This document shows, piece by piece, positions 43,318-51,262 of a stretch of DNA of 64,000 nucleotides; positions within the stretch are counted from its first letter, which is position 1, and each line of letters opens with the position of its first letter. The translations under genes and the position numbers were made by a program. Under the pieces are notes generated by a model. It saw only the letters and a program-made list of their open reading frames with translations, did not search any database and was not told the DNA's origin. The stretch is from Caballeronia arvi (GTDB lineage: Bacteria > Pseudomonadota > Gammaproteobacteria > Burkholderiales > Burkholderiaceae). The DNA is taken from assembly GCF_001544695.2 (NCBI RefSeq), contig NZ_FCOM02000006.1, positions 186,001 through 250,000 of the forward strand. Reading direction: 5' to 3'.

Positions 43318-43964
43318 GCGGCCTCCGCACGCCGCGCACGCGGCAGGATCACGAGATAGCGCCAGACGATCTCGCCCGCGATCAACACGCCGATGAGCCC
43401 GTATGAAATCGCGCCGTTATAGAGCGACCAGGCCTCGCGCGACCAGTACAGCGCGGTGTACAGCGAGAACAGGCCGTTCGCGGCAAAGAACGCGCACCAG
43501 ATCTGCGTGACGCGGCGCGTGTGGCGCACGGCGGGCTCGCTCAGATCGGGTGTGCCGATGCGCGCGAATTTTTCGATCATCGACGGGCCGCGCACGAGTG
43601 TCGCGCCGAACGCGATCAGCAAGCCGAAGTTCACGAGCGACGGATAGATGTGCAGCAGGCGTTCGCTGTCGGTCCACACGATCGCGGCGGACGCGGCGCT
43701 CAGCATGAACGCCACGGCCCAGTCGACGCGCGAGAGCCTGCGCAGCGACACGCTCACCACGCCCGTGCCGATGCAGCGTTGCAGCCAGATCAGCGCGAAC
43801 AGCACGCAGCCGGCGTAACGCGGAGCGTTCCAGAACCACGCCCCGAGAATGACCGCGGGATAGGCGAGCTTGAGCGCGGCGTTCAGCGCGAAGCCGGTCC
43901 GGCCGCGCGCGTTGGCGGCGGCGGCCCGTGTGTCGGGCGCCTGCGCAATCGGCGCTCGCATCAT
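43314..43964 (-). CDS. Integral membrane protein of the polyene cluster (COG4648-like)
   Basis: A protein of 216 residues with about six membrane segments (for example LAYPAVILGAWFWNAP and a C-terminal GLIGVLIAGEIVWRYL). It matches in plan the predicted membrane protein commonly found between ACP and ligase genes of aryl-polyene clusters. No catalytic motif is visible. Start and stop overlap neighbours as ATGA. A scaffold or transport role is possible, but unknown. Confidence 0.82.
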   Translation of the reverse strand: MMRAPIAQAPDTRAAAANARGRTGFALNAALKLAYPAVILGAWFWNAPRYAGCVLFALIWLQRCIGTGVVSVSLRRLSRVDWAVAFMLSAASAAIVWTDSERLLHIYPSLVNFGLLIAFGATLVRGPSMIEKFARIGTPDLSEPAVRHTRRVTQIWCAFFAANGLFSLYTALYWSREAWSLYNGAISYGLIGVLIAGEIVWRYLVILPRARRAEAA

Positions 43965-44218
43965 TCCTGTTCGACGAGCAGCGATCCGACGGCGGCAACC
44001 ACGTCCGCGACCGTGCGTACCGACTTGAACTCTTCCGGCTTGATACGGCGGCCCGTCATCTCCTGCAGCTTGATGGCGAGATCGACGGCGTCGATGCTGT
44101 CCAGATCCAGTTCTTCGTACAGGTGCGCTTCGGGCGTCACACGCTCCGGCTCGATCGCGAAGTTTTCGTGGAAGATGGCGCGGATGCGCTCAAGGATTTC
44201 GTTCTCGGTCACGCTCAT
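43961..44218 (-). CDS. Acyl carrier protein
   Basis: A protein of 85 residues, acidic and helical, with the phosphopantetheine site Ser41 in ELDLDSIDAVDL. It carries the growing chain for the ketosynthases of this operon. It begins with an ATGA overlap with the other ACP gene and ends with one into the membrane-protein gene. No phosphopantetheinyl transferase gene is present in the window, so activation must come from elsewhere. Confidence 0.94.
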   Translation of the reverse strand: MSVTENEILERIRAIFHENFAIEPERVTPEAHLYEELDLDSIDAVDLAIKLQEMTGRRIKPEEFKSVRTVADVVAAVGSLLVEQE

Positions 44219-44514
44219 TCCCCTTCTTTCGTAGTGCCGTCCGCAACGTGTGCAAGCTCGCGCTGGCTCGCGACCAGCGCGACGAGCGTGTTGATCGAAC
44301 GGAAATGCTGTCGCGTGTGCTCGTCGTTGGACGCGATGTTCAGTTGATAGTGTTCGCGCAGCACGATGCCGATTTCGAGCGCGTCGATCGAATCCAGACC
44401 GACGCCGTCGGTGTCGAAGAGCGGCGCGTCGTCGTCGATATCGTCGGGCTGCATGTCTTCGAGATCGAGGGCCTCGATCAGAAGCCGTTTGATTTCAAGC
44501 TTTAAGGAATCCAT
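44215..44514 (-). CDS. Acyl carrier protein
   Basis: A protein of 99 residues starting MDSLKLEIK, with the phosphopantetheine Ser42 in DGVGLDSIDALEIG. It is longer than the second ACP by an acidic N-terminal segment (EDMQPDDIDDDAPLF). Paired ACPs in aryl-polyene clusters serve starter loading and elongation separately; which is which cannot be told here. Its start overlaps the acyltransferase stop by 20 bases. Confidence 0.93.
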   Translation of the reverse strand: MDSLKLEIKRLLIEALDLEDMQPDDIDDDAPLFDTDGVGLDSIDALEIGIVLREHYQLNIASNDEHTRQHFRSINTLVALVASQRELAHVADGTTKEGE

Positions 44515-45286
44515 AGTCGATCAGATGCTGGGTAATGTGGGCCTCGATCGCGCTCGTCACGGAGCGGGCGGCGAGCGCGGGCGGCTCGTCGCGGGCGACG
44601 AGTTCGTCGGCGCGCAGAGGTTCGAGCACGTTCACTTGCATGTGGAAGGCGCGTTCGGGCACGTCGTGCCAGCGCATGTCCTTGGTGAACGCGGGCGGAT
44701 CGCAGTCCATCAGCACAGGCAGAATCGGCGCGCCGGATTGCAGCGCCATGTGCGCAAAACCGCGTGAAAACGCATGCAGCCGGTTGCCTGCCGGGCTGCG
44801 CGTGCCCTCGGGGAAAATGATCATCGTGTAGCCGCGCGCGAGCTGCCGCGCGCCCGCTTCGACGAGTTCGACGGGGTCCGCGTTGCTGACGTATTCCGCC
44901 GCGCGCATCACGCCCCAGAAGAACGGATTGCTCCAGTGCGCGCTCTTCACGACGCAGCATGCGCGCGGCGTGAGCGACAGCAGCACCATCACGTCGAGCC
45001 AGGTCGGGTGATTCGCCACGACGATGGCCGCGCGCTGCGTATCGCGATTCAACGCGCGGGCGCCGTGCACGTCGAGCTTCATCACGCCGACGCGCACGAG
45101 CACGGCGACGAGCGCGCGAAAGAACGCGTGAATGATGGCAACGATGATGCGCTGCTTCGAATTGCGGTGCGGCCAGACCGAAGCGAGCGGAAACAGGATC
45201 AGCGAGAAGCCGAGCCCGCAGACGCCGAACGCGGCGAATGCGAATGCAGTTGCGGCGAGGCGCCAGTAGTGATCAAGCGCCTTCAT
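44495..45286 (-). CDS. PlsC-type lysophospholipid acyltransferase (ApeD-like)
   Basis: A membrane-bound acyltransferase of 263 residues. Two N-terminal membrane segments are followed by the NHPTWLDVMV motif (NHX4D block I) and IIFPEGTRSPAG (block III). It would transfer the polyene or a fatty acyl group to a glycerol or sugar lipid. I start at ATG 45286 (MKALDHYW); the upstream open frame is the neighbouring gene read in another frame. It overlaps both neighbours. Confidence 0.9.
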   Translation of the reverse strand: MKALDHYWRLAATAFAFAAFGVCGLGFSLILFPLASVWPHRNSKQRIIVAIIHAFFRALVAVLVRVGVMKLDVHGARALNRDTQRAAIVVANHPTWLDVMVLLSLTPRACCVVKSAHWSNPFFWGVMRAAEYVSNADPVELVEAGARQLARGYTMIIFPEGTRSPAGNRLHAFSRGFAHMALQSGAPILPVLMDCDPPAFTKDMRWHDVPERAFHMQVNVLEPLRADELVARDEPPALAARSVTSAIEAHITQHLIDYGFLKA

Positions 45287-45959
45287 GCCAGCACCAGCGC
45301 CACATGGAAGGTCCGCTCCGCCATTCGCTTGCCGCATGCGTGTCGAGACAATGCTGCACGGCCTGACATTGCGATGCGAACGCCGGGCGCGCCGCAGCGG
45401 AATCGGTGACGCGCGCGCATTCCAGCTTCCCGGTTTGCGTGGCAGCGTCGAGCAGGATCGCGAGCGCGCCGCCTTCGACTTCGTCTTCGACCGCGCCGTA
45501 TGCGGGATCCGCCGATTCGTCGGCATAGACGAGCAGCACCGGCGTCGATGCGTCCGTCGCGTATTGCGCGTGCGCTTCGAGCAGCGCGTAGCCGAGGGTT
45601 TCGTTGCCCGCCGAGAGCGCAGTGGCGGCGGTGCGGTCGCCGCGCACGATGCCGAAGACGCCGGTCATCGTGTTGAGGACGGAAAGACTGAAGGAGGTGG
45701 GCGAAACGGTTTTGCCTGCATCGATGGTGTGCAGGATATCGGTCGTGCGATTCAGTTCGCCGTGACGCGAAGCGAACACGAGACGCACGGCGGGCACGGA
45801 GGCGGCGCAGTCGTGCGCGACCTTCAGCGCGGCTCGCGACAGCGTGCTGAGCCGGCGCCGCGTCATCGGCTCGATGAAGCCGATATCGGGTGCGGCGGAC
45901 GCGGCCGCGGGCCAGAAAGACCAGCGAGCGACCGGAATGGTCCAGTGCGGATCGGGCAT
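45273..45959 (-). CDS. Chain-length-factor-like ketosynthase fragment (ApeC-like)
   Basis: A protein of 228 residues related to the N-terminal half of ketosynthases, the domain known from ApeC-type chain length factors. It contains VRLVFASRHGELNRTTDI and VLNTMTGVFGIVRGD but lacks the active-site Cys and His motifs, so it should be non-catalytic and work with a partner synthase. I use the ATG at 45959 (MPDPHW); a GTG at 46016 would add 19 residues of unlike composition. It is the first gene of the sixteen-gene operon. Confidence 0.84.
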   Translation of the reverse strand: MPDPHWTIPVARWSFWPAAASAAPDIGFIEPMTRRRLSTLSRAALKVAHDCAASVPAVRLVFASRHGELNRTTDILHTIDAGKTVSPTSFSLSVLNTMTGVFGIVRGDRTAATALSAGNETLGYALLEAHAQYATDASTPVLLVYADESADPAYGAVEDEVEGGALAILLDAATQTGKLECARVTDSAAARPAFASQCQAVQHCLDTHAASEWRSGPSMWRWCWHEGA

Positions 45960-46192
45960 GTCGGTGTTCGCGTTCGAAACTCGTGGTACCCGGGCAGTGA
46001 CGACCGACGGCCGCACGATGAGATGCGCCGTCCGGTCGGCAGAGCCACCCGGGGCTTATGTGATGCCTGATTCGTTTGCGAGCAAGTTAACGGCGCGACG
46101 CGGAAAGAATTTAACGATTCAACGCGTGGAATGCGGGATGCCCGCCGGCCCCTTTTTTATTCGGCCGGATTCTACCGAGCCTTGCGAATGGA

Positions 46193-46212
46193 AAACATCA
46201 AAAATGATGTTT
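46193..46212. promoter_or_regulatory. Perfect inverted repeat in the polyene operon promoter region
   Basis: AAACATCA-AAAA-TGATGTTT, 8-bp arms, lies in the ~440-base non-coding stretch (45960-46401) between the polyene operon and the divergent lipoprotein gene. It could be a regulator site for either. The rest of this stretch holds a GGCC-rich inverted segment near 46144-46168 and a TATAAT-like hexamer at 46269-46274 facing right, but no gene. Confidence 0.4.
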
Positions 46213-46401
46213 GCTTTCAGTTCGTCTCATCGCCGCGACACCGCGGCTGCATGCGAGTCGTGGCTTCATATAATCCCGCGCGGTCAATTCGGCATCGTGC
46301 AACGGGTAACGAGGTGCTCGATCAGATTGGCTGAGCGGCTGTATTGCCAGGCGCTTTGGCTTCAGTCTGGCGATCGGGATAATCAACCAGGAGAAACATT
46401 C

Positions 46402-47046
46402 ATGATGTCGGGTCGAATTGCTTTTTATATGTGCGCCGTCGCTGCAGTTACCGGATGCGCGTTAGGCCGCGGAACGGTCGATGTCTCCGCGCCTCAAGGC
46501 ACGAACCCTACGACGGGCAAGTATGTGCGCTTCGATTCCGTCCAGGATAAGCGCACCTTCACCGTCGCGCCCCGTAGCGCGGACATGGCGTCACTGGACC
46601 CCGATGAAGATTCCAGCGATGCGTCGAAGGCTCGCGCGATCGGCCGGAAGAGAAACGGTTACGGCAAGGCCCTCGGCGATGTGGTGCTTCCCGAAGGCAA
46701 GACGGTCTCCGGCCTCGTCGAGAGCGCGCTCGCGACTGGCTTTCAGCAAGCCGGTTACGTTGTCGTGACGCAAGGCGACCCCAACTTTGCCGCCGCCACG
46801 CCGGTGACCGCGCAGGTGATCGATTTCTGGGCATGGTTTCAGCCCGGATTCTGGTCGGTCACCGCCAACCATAAATCGGAATTGCAATTGTCCGGCAATG
46901 TCGGCGCGCTTCAAGGCTCTCAGACCGTCAAGACGCGCGTCAACGAATCGAAACATGCCGTGGATTCCGACGACTGGCGCGAGATCGTCGAAAAAGGCCT
47001 GGCGGCCATTACTTTGCAGACGAAGGATCTGGTAAGCGGGAAATAG
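46402..47046 (+). CDS. Putative outer-membrane lipoprotein
   Basis: A protein of 214 residues. A signal sequence with lipobox-like VTGCAL (Cys about residue 19) suggests lipidation. The mature part has two long beta-rich stretches, a Lys/Arg-rich DASKARAIGRKRNGYGKAL segment, and TVNHKSELQLSGNVGALQG-like repeats of small strands, in a pattern somewhat like YajG-type lipoproteins. The start at 46402 has AGGAG upstream. It faces away from the polyene operon and may share its promoter region. Function is unknown. Confidence 0.78.
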   Translation: MMSGRIAFYMCAVAAVTGCALGRGTVDVSAPQGTNPTTGKYVRFDSVQDKRTFTVAPRSADMASLDPDEDSSDASKARAIGRKRNGYGKALGDVVLPEGKTVSGLVESALATGFQQAGYVVVTQGDPNFAAATPVTAQVIDFWAWFQPGFWSVTANHKSELQLSGNVGALQGSQTVKTRVNESKHAVDSDDWREIVEKGLAAITLQTKDLVSGK

Positions 47047-47112
47047 CGCCGTCGATAGTCATTGCGCGACGCTCGGTTCGAAATGAGCATTCCGAAATAA
47101 CCGGGCGCGTTT

Positions 47113-47210
47113 GAAAAAAAAGCCCCGAGCAAGTCGGGGCAAAGGTACGAGACCACCTTGTGTAGCGTTGAAGCTACCCGGCGAGAATAGGCAGATGCGG
47201 GGCCGCTTCC
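47113..47210 (-). ncRNA. Candidate small RNA with intrinsic terminator
   Basis: On the minus strand a GC-rich hairpin (GCCCCGA/TCGGGGC, 47122-47140, 5-base loop) is followed by eight T (47113-47120), a strong terminator. No minus-strand gene precedes it. Just upstream are two more hairpins: GTAGC/GCTAC (47162-47176 region) and AAGGT/ACCTT (47143-47160 region). A TTTACT hexamer at 47215-47220 (minus) could be the -10 of a roughly 95-nt transcript. The start point is approximate. It lies between the lipoprotein and the diguanylate cyclase gene. Confidence 0.45.
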
Positions 47211-47336
47211 CACCAGTAAAGTCCGAAACGCTGCACCGCGCATCGATCATCCTTGACGAATGCCGCCCTTCAGAATGTCCCGTTTGCTGCCGATAACACA
47301 CGTAACCCGTTATTTAGGCTGACGCCACCCGATACG

Positions 47337-48380
47337 ATGAACCGCGACCCTTCCGAAAGCCCGCTCCAGGCCGCCTTCCTGCGACACGAAGACACGCTCG
47401 CGCCGCCGGAGCGCGCGTTCGGCGAGGACGATCACGCCGTCTATCGCACGCTGCTCGAATCGACCAAGGCGATTCCCTGGAAGATCGACTGGGCGACGAT
47501 GGAATTCGCGTACATCGGACCGCAGATCGAAGCGCTGCTGGGCTGGGCGCCGTCCTCGTGGAAGACGGTGAACGACTGGGCCGAGCGCATGCATCCGGAC
47601 GATCGCGAAGCGGTGGTCAGCTTCTGCGTCGCGCAATCGAAGGCAGGCACGGATCACGAAGCCGATTACCGCGCGCTCACCCGCGACGGCGGCTATGTGT
47701 GGCTGCGCGACGTCGTGCACGTCGAGCGCAACGATCAGGGCGAGGTCGAGGCGCTGATCGGCTTCATGTTCGACATCAGCGAGCGCAAGCGCACCGAGGA
47801 AAAGCTCGCGCAGTTGCAGCAGGAACTGGAGCGTCTGTCATTCAGCGACAGCCTCACGGGCGTCGGCAACCGCCGCCGCTTCGACGACGTGATGGCGCGC
47901 GAGTGGGACGCCGCGAAGGCGTCGGGCAAACCGCTGTCGCTCGTCATGATCGATATCGACTTCTTCAAGGCCTACAACGATTACTACGGCCACGTTCAGG
48001 GCGACGCATGCCTGAAGCGCATCGCGCGCGTGCTTGGCGAGGCGGCTGGCGAGCGGCATTTCCTCGGACGCTTCGGGGGCGAGGAATTCGTGCTGATTCT
48101 CGCCGATACCGATGCCGAAGCCGCGATGCGCATCGCGGAGCGTTGCCGCGCGCTGATCGCGCAGGAAGCGATCGCGCACGTGCGCTCGCCGCACGATCAG
48201 CAAGTGACCGCGAGCTTCGGCGTAGGGACCGTCGTGCCCGGCGAGCGCATGGACGTGACGGCGTTCATCAATCTCACCGACGCGCAGCTTTATCAGGCGA
48301 AGGACAACGGCCGCAATCGCATCGCGGCCGTGGATCGCGCGGGGAGGCACGGAGAGGCATTCAAAGCCCAGACCCGCTGA
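47337..48380 (+). CDS. PAS-GGDEF diguanylate cyclase
   Basis: A cytosolic protein of 347 residues. Residues ~30-150 are a PAS domain (LLGWAPSSWKTVND, HPDDREAV, then a PAC segment ALIGFMFDISERKR). A coiled coil leads to the GGDEF domain, with GRFGGEEFVLIL intact and SLVMIDIDFFKAYNDYYGH before it, so it should make c-di-GMP. I start at ATG 47337; a TTG at 47253 is in frame but less likely. No EAL domain or membrane segment is present. The signal sensed by PAS is unknown. Confidence 0.93.
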   Translation: MNRDPSESPLQAAFLRHEDTLAPPERAFGEDDHAVYRTLLESTKAIPWKIDWATMEFAYIGPQIEALLGWAPSSWKTVNDWAERMHPDDREAVVSFCVAQSKAGTDHEADYRALTRDGGYVWLRDVVHVERNDQGEVEALIGFMFDISERKRTEEKLAQLQQELERLSFSDSLTGVGNRRRFDDVMAREWDAAKASGKPLSLVMIDIDFFKAYNDYYGHVQGDACLKRIARVLGEAAGERHFLGRFGGEEFVLILADTDAEAAMRIAERCRALIAQEAIAHVRSPHDQQVTASFGVGTVVPGERMDVTAFINLTDAQLYQAKDNGRNRIAAVDRAGRHGEAFKAQTR

Positions 48381-48393
48381 TCGCGCCAAGAAC

Positions 48394-49104
48394 TCAGACG
48401 CGGCCCGTCACCGGAATCGCCGCGCCCGTGATGCATTGCGCATCTGGCGAAAGCAGAAACGCGACCACCGCGCCGAGTTCCTCCGCTTTCACCCAGCGGG
48501 AGAAATCGGCGTCGGGCATGTCGCGGCGATTGGGCGCCGTATCGATGATCGACGGCAATACCGCGTTGACCGTCACGCCCTTGTCCTTCAGTTCTTCTGC
48601 GAGCGCTTCGGTGAAGCGCAACAGCGCGGCCTTCGATGCCGCGTAGGCGCCCATGCCCATGCCCGCTTTCATCGCGGCCAGCGCGCCGATATTGACGATG
48701 CGCCCGCCTTCGTGCGCGCTCAGCGCCGCGAGCGCCGCCTTCGACGCGTTGAGCGCGGTTTTCACGTTCACATCGAAGAGGGATTGCCAGGTGTCGGCGC
48801 TGCCGTCCGCGATCGTCTGCCAGCTGAACGCGCCCGCGACGTTCACGAGCGCGTGCAGGCCGCCCAACTCTCCGACGATATTGTCGATCGCCGTTTGCGC
48901 CGATTTCGCGTCCGTCAGATCGATGCCGGTCACGACGCACGCATCGGCGAGCGGCGCGGGCAACGCGTCCGACTTTCCGCCGTGGCCGCCGTGGCCAATG
49001 AGCGCGATGCGCGCGCCGCGCCCGGCGAGCACGCGCGCCGTCGCGAGTCCCAGACTGCCAAAGCCGCCCGTGATGGCGACGATCCTTCCTTCCAGAGTGT
49101 TCAT
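48394..49104 (-). CDS. Short-chain dehydrogenase/reductase
   Basis: A Rossmann oxidoreductase of 236 residues: cofactor site TGGFGSLGLATA, NVAGAFSW, catalytic Tyr/Lys in YAASKAALLRF, and a C-terminal PNRRDMPDADFSRWV segment. It belongs to the large SDR family; substrate not readable. The neighbouring cyclase gene is convergent, and the channel gene on the same strand begins 62 bases away. I start at ATG 49104. Confidence 0.92.
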   Translation of the reverse strand: MNTLEGRIVAITGGFGSLGLATARVLAGRGARIALIGHGGHGGKSDALPAPLADACVVTGIDLTDAKSAQTAIDNIVGELGGLHALVNVAGAFSWQTIADGSADTWQSLFDVNVKTALNASKAALAALSAHEGGRIVNIGALAAMKAGMGMGAYAASKAALLRFTEALAEELKDKGVTVNAVLPSIIDTAPNRRDMPDADFSRWVKAEELGAVVAFLLSPDAQCITGAAIPVTGRV

Positions 49105-49166
49105 CGCGTTCTCCGCCAGATCGAAGGTCGAGAGGACGGCGGCCTGTCGGCGCGACGCCCGGAACG

Positions 49167-49556
49167 CTATTGTCCGCCCGAATCGTTGTATCCGGACGCC
49201 CGTTGTACGGCCAGCACCGCCGCCGACGTGATCAGCCCCGTCAGCAGGACGCCGAGGAACGCGACGGAAACCGCGGCCGCGCGGCCGATCGGCGTGGTCG
49301 GCACGATGTCGCCATAACCGATGGTCAGCCCGGTCACGCCGCACATGTACAGCGTCTCGCCGAACGTGACCGGCGCGTGCGTAACGGTGTCGACGGGACC
49401 GCCGAAGTAGTACATCGTCACCGCGATCGCCATGAACATCGCAATGTTGATGAGAAAGAGCGGCGACAGATGCCACACCACTCTGATCATTTCGATGATG
49501 GTCCGGCCCGGGCTGACTTTCGGACGCGTGCGACGCTTGCTGGCAGTGCTTTGCAT
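49167..49556 (-). CDS. Two-segment potassium channel protein
   Basis: A protein of 129 residues with two membrane segments (about 30-55 and 95-120) and a pore loop with the potassium filter sequence LTIGYGDIVPTT. It would form a tetrameric K+ channel in the inner membrane. The N-terminal 25 residues are basic and cytosolic, and there is no RCK domain. I start at ATG 49556 (MQSTAS); the longer frame overlaps the MFS gene. Confidence 0.9.
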   Translation of the reverse strand: MQSTASKRRTRPKVSPGRTIIEMIRVVWHLSPLFLINIAMFMAIAVTMYYFGGPVDTVTHAPVTFGETLYMCGVTGLTIGYGDIVPTTPIGRAAAVSVAFLGVLLTGLITSAAVLAVQRASGYNDSGGQ

Positions 49557-49611
49557 GGTTGGCGATCTTTCGACGGCGAAAAATTCATCAGCCCGCCATC
49601 GTAGCCTCGCA

Positions 49612-51159
49612 CTATCGGACGATGTCGCCCGACCTGCCGGATACACCTATTTTTACGTTCTCGCTCGCCGACGCCATCCGGGCTAGCAGCCACACCGCTG
49701 CGGCGACGGTCAGCGCGCACACGCCCGCGACGGCGAGCGACGCCGCGAAACCGCTCGCGAAACTTTCCCGCGCGATACGCAGGATCGCTTCGCTGCCCGC
49801 GCCCGCATGCGCGAGATCGCCGGCGAGCAGGCGCGAGAGGAATGTCGCGTCGAGAATGGCGTTCGGATCGGCGAGGCTGCTTGCGTGCAGGTCGAGCGCG
49901 GCGTGCGTGCGGCTCGCGAGCACCGCGCCCAGCACGCCGACCGATGTGACGATCGCGGTGAAGCGCGTCGTCGTGCTGATGCCGGACGCCATGCCGGTGC
50001 GGTTGGCCGGCACGCACGCCATGATCGCCTTCTGGGTGTCGCCGTTGAGCACGCCCGCACCGAGGCCCGTGACGATCATGCCGACGGCGACCAGCGCATA
50101 GTTCGACATCCCCGCGAAGAACGCCGTCAGCAGATTGCCCGCGCCGATGATCGCAAGGCCGAGCGTCAGCAGCGCCATCGGCGGCACGCGCCTGCCGAGC
50201 GACGCGCCGATGTGCGGACCCACGACCATCGCGATCGCGAACGGCAGCATGCCGATGCCCGCGCGGACCGCCGGCAATCCAAATGCGTTTTGCAGATACA
50301 GCGGCAGGAAGGTCATCATCACTTGCGCGCAGGCGGCGTAGCCGAACATCGCGAGCACGGCGGCGACGAAGCGCGGCTGGCGGAACAGCGCGAGATCGAT
50401 CATCGCGTGCGCGCGCTTTTTCTGGAGGCGCACGAACAGCGCGAAGAGCACGGCACACGCAGCGAGACGCGCTTCGGTGCGCCAGTCCGCCCAGCCGTCC
50501 GCCTGGGCATCGATGAGCGCCCAGATGCCGAGCGCGAGCGCGGCGGCGAACAGCGCGCTGCCGGCGAGATCGAGCGCGCCCGCGTGAGGATTGCGCGATT
50601 CGCGCATGCCGCGCCACGCGCATAGCGCGAGCAGCGCGCAGATCGGCAGATTCATCAGGAAGATCCAGCGCCAGCCGGCCCATTGCGTGATGACGCCGCC
50701 GACGAGCGGCGCCACCGTCGTCGAGACGCCCATGCACGTGCCCCACACGGCCCACGCGCGGGCGCGCGCCGCGCCTTCGTGAAAGGTATTCGCGATGATC
50801 GCGAGCGCCGATGTCAGCAGCATCGCCGCGCCGACGCCCTTGGCCGCGCGCGCGACGTTCAGCGCCAGCGCCGACGGCGCGAGCCCGCAGCCGAGCGACG
50901 CGAGACAGAACGCGGCGAGCCCGGCGATCAGCATCTTCTTGCGGCCGATGCGGTCGGCGAGCGCGCCCGCGGGCAACAGACACGCGGCGAATGCGACCAT
51001 GTACGCGCTCACGACCCATTCGACATCGGCGAAACCGGCGTGGAATTCCCGCGCGATCGACGGCAGCGCCACCGCGACGACGTTCGTGTCGAGCGTGATC
51101 AGCGCGCAGGTCGCGGAGGCGGTGAGAAGCACGAAGCGGTCGGAAGCGGTCGATGACAT
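49612..51159 (-). CDS. DHA2-family (14-segment) MFS efflux pump
   Basis: A drug:H+ antiporter-like permease of 515 residues with 14 predicted membrane segments. The N-terminal LDTNVVAVALPSIAREF and ADRIGRKKMLIAG motifs are those of the DHA2 branch. It is divergent from a LysR gene with an inverted repeat between them, so efflux is probably inducible. The substrate is unknown. I start at ATG 51159 (MSSTAS). Confidence 0.93.
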   Translation of the reverse strand: MSSTASDRFVLLTASATCALITLDTNVVAVALPSIAREFHAGFADVEWVVSAYMVAFAACLLPAGALADRIGRKKMLIAGLAAFCLASLGCGLAPSALALNVARAAKGVGAAMLLTSALAIIANTFHEGAARARAWAVWGTCMGVSTTVAPLVGGVITQWAGWRWIFLMNLPICALLALCAWRGMRESRNPHAGALDLAGSALFAAALALGIWALIDAQADGWADWRTEARLAACAVLFALFVRLQKKRAHAMIDLALFRQPRFVAAVLAMFGYAACAQVMMTFLPLYLQNAFGLPAVRAGIGMLPFAIAMVVGPHIGASLGRRVPPMALLTLGLAIIGAGNLLTAFFAGMSNYALVAVGMIVTGLGAGVLNGDTQKAIMACVPANRTGMASGISTTTRFTAIVTSVGVLGAVLASRTHAALDLHASSLADPNAILDATFLSRLLAGDLAHAGAGSEAILRIARESFASGFAASLAVAGVCALTVAAAVWLLARMASASENVKIGVSGRSGDIVR

Positions 51160-51217
51160 GACGATTTCGAGATAAGCGAGCGATCGGTCGATGCTAGTGG
51201 CAGCGCTCTTTCCTGTC

Positions 51218-51237
51218 ATTGACATAGAATCGTCAAT
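51218..51237. promoter_or_regulatory. Inverted repeat in LysR/MFS divergent promoter
   Basis: ATTGACATAGAATCGTCAAT has 6-bp arms (ATTGAC/GTCAAT) around 8 bases, just upstream of the LysR gene. Position and form fit a LysR-type autoregulatory site for the divergent efflux gene. Confidence 0.5.
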
Positions 51238-51262
51238 TAATTATCGAAATCGTGAATACAAA

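Noticed and set aside
47059..47301. An 80-residue minus-strand frame over the small-RNA candidate
   Set aside because: The terminator hairpin and poly-T lie inside it, so it is not a credible coding region.
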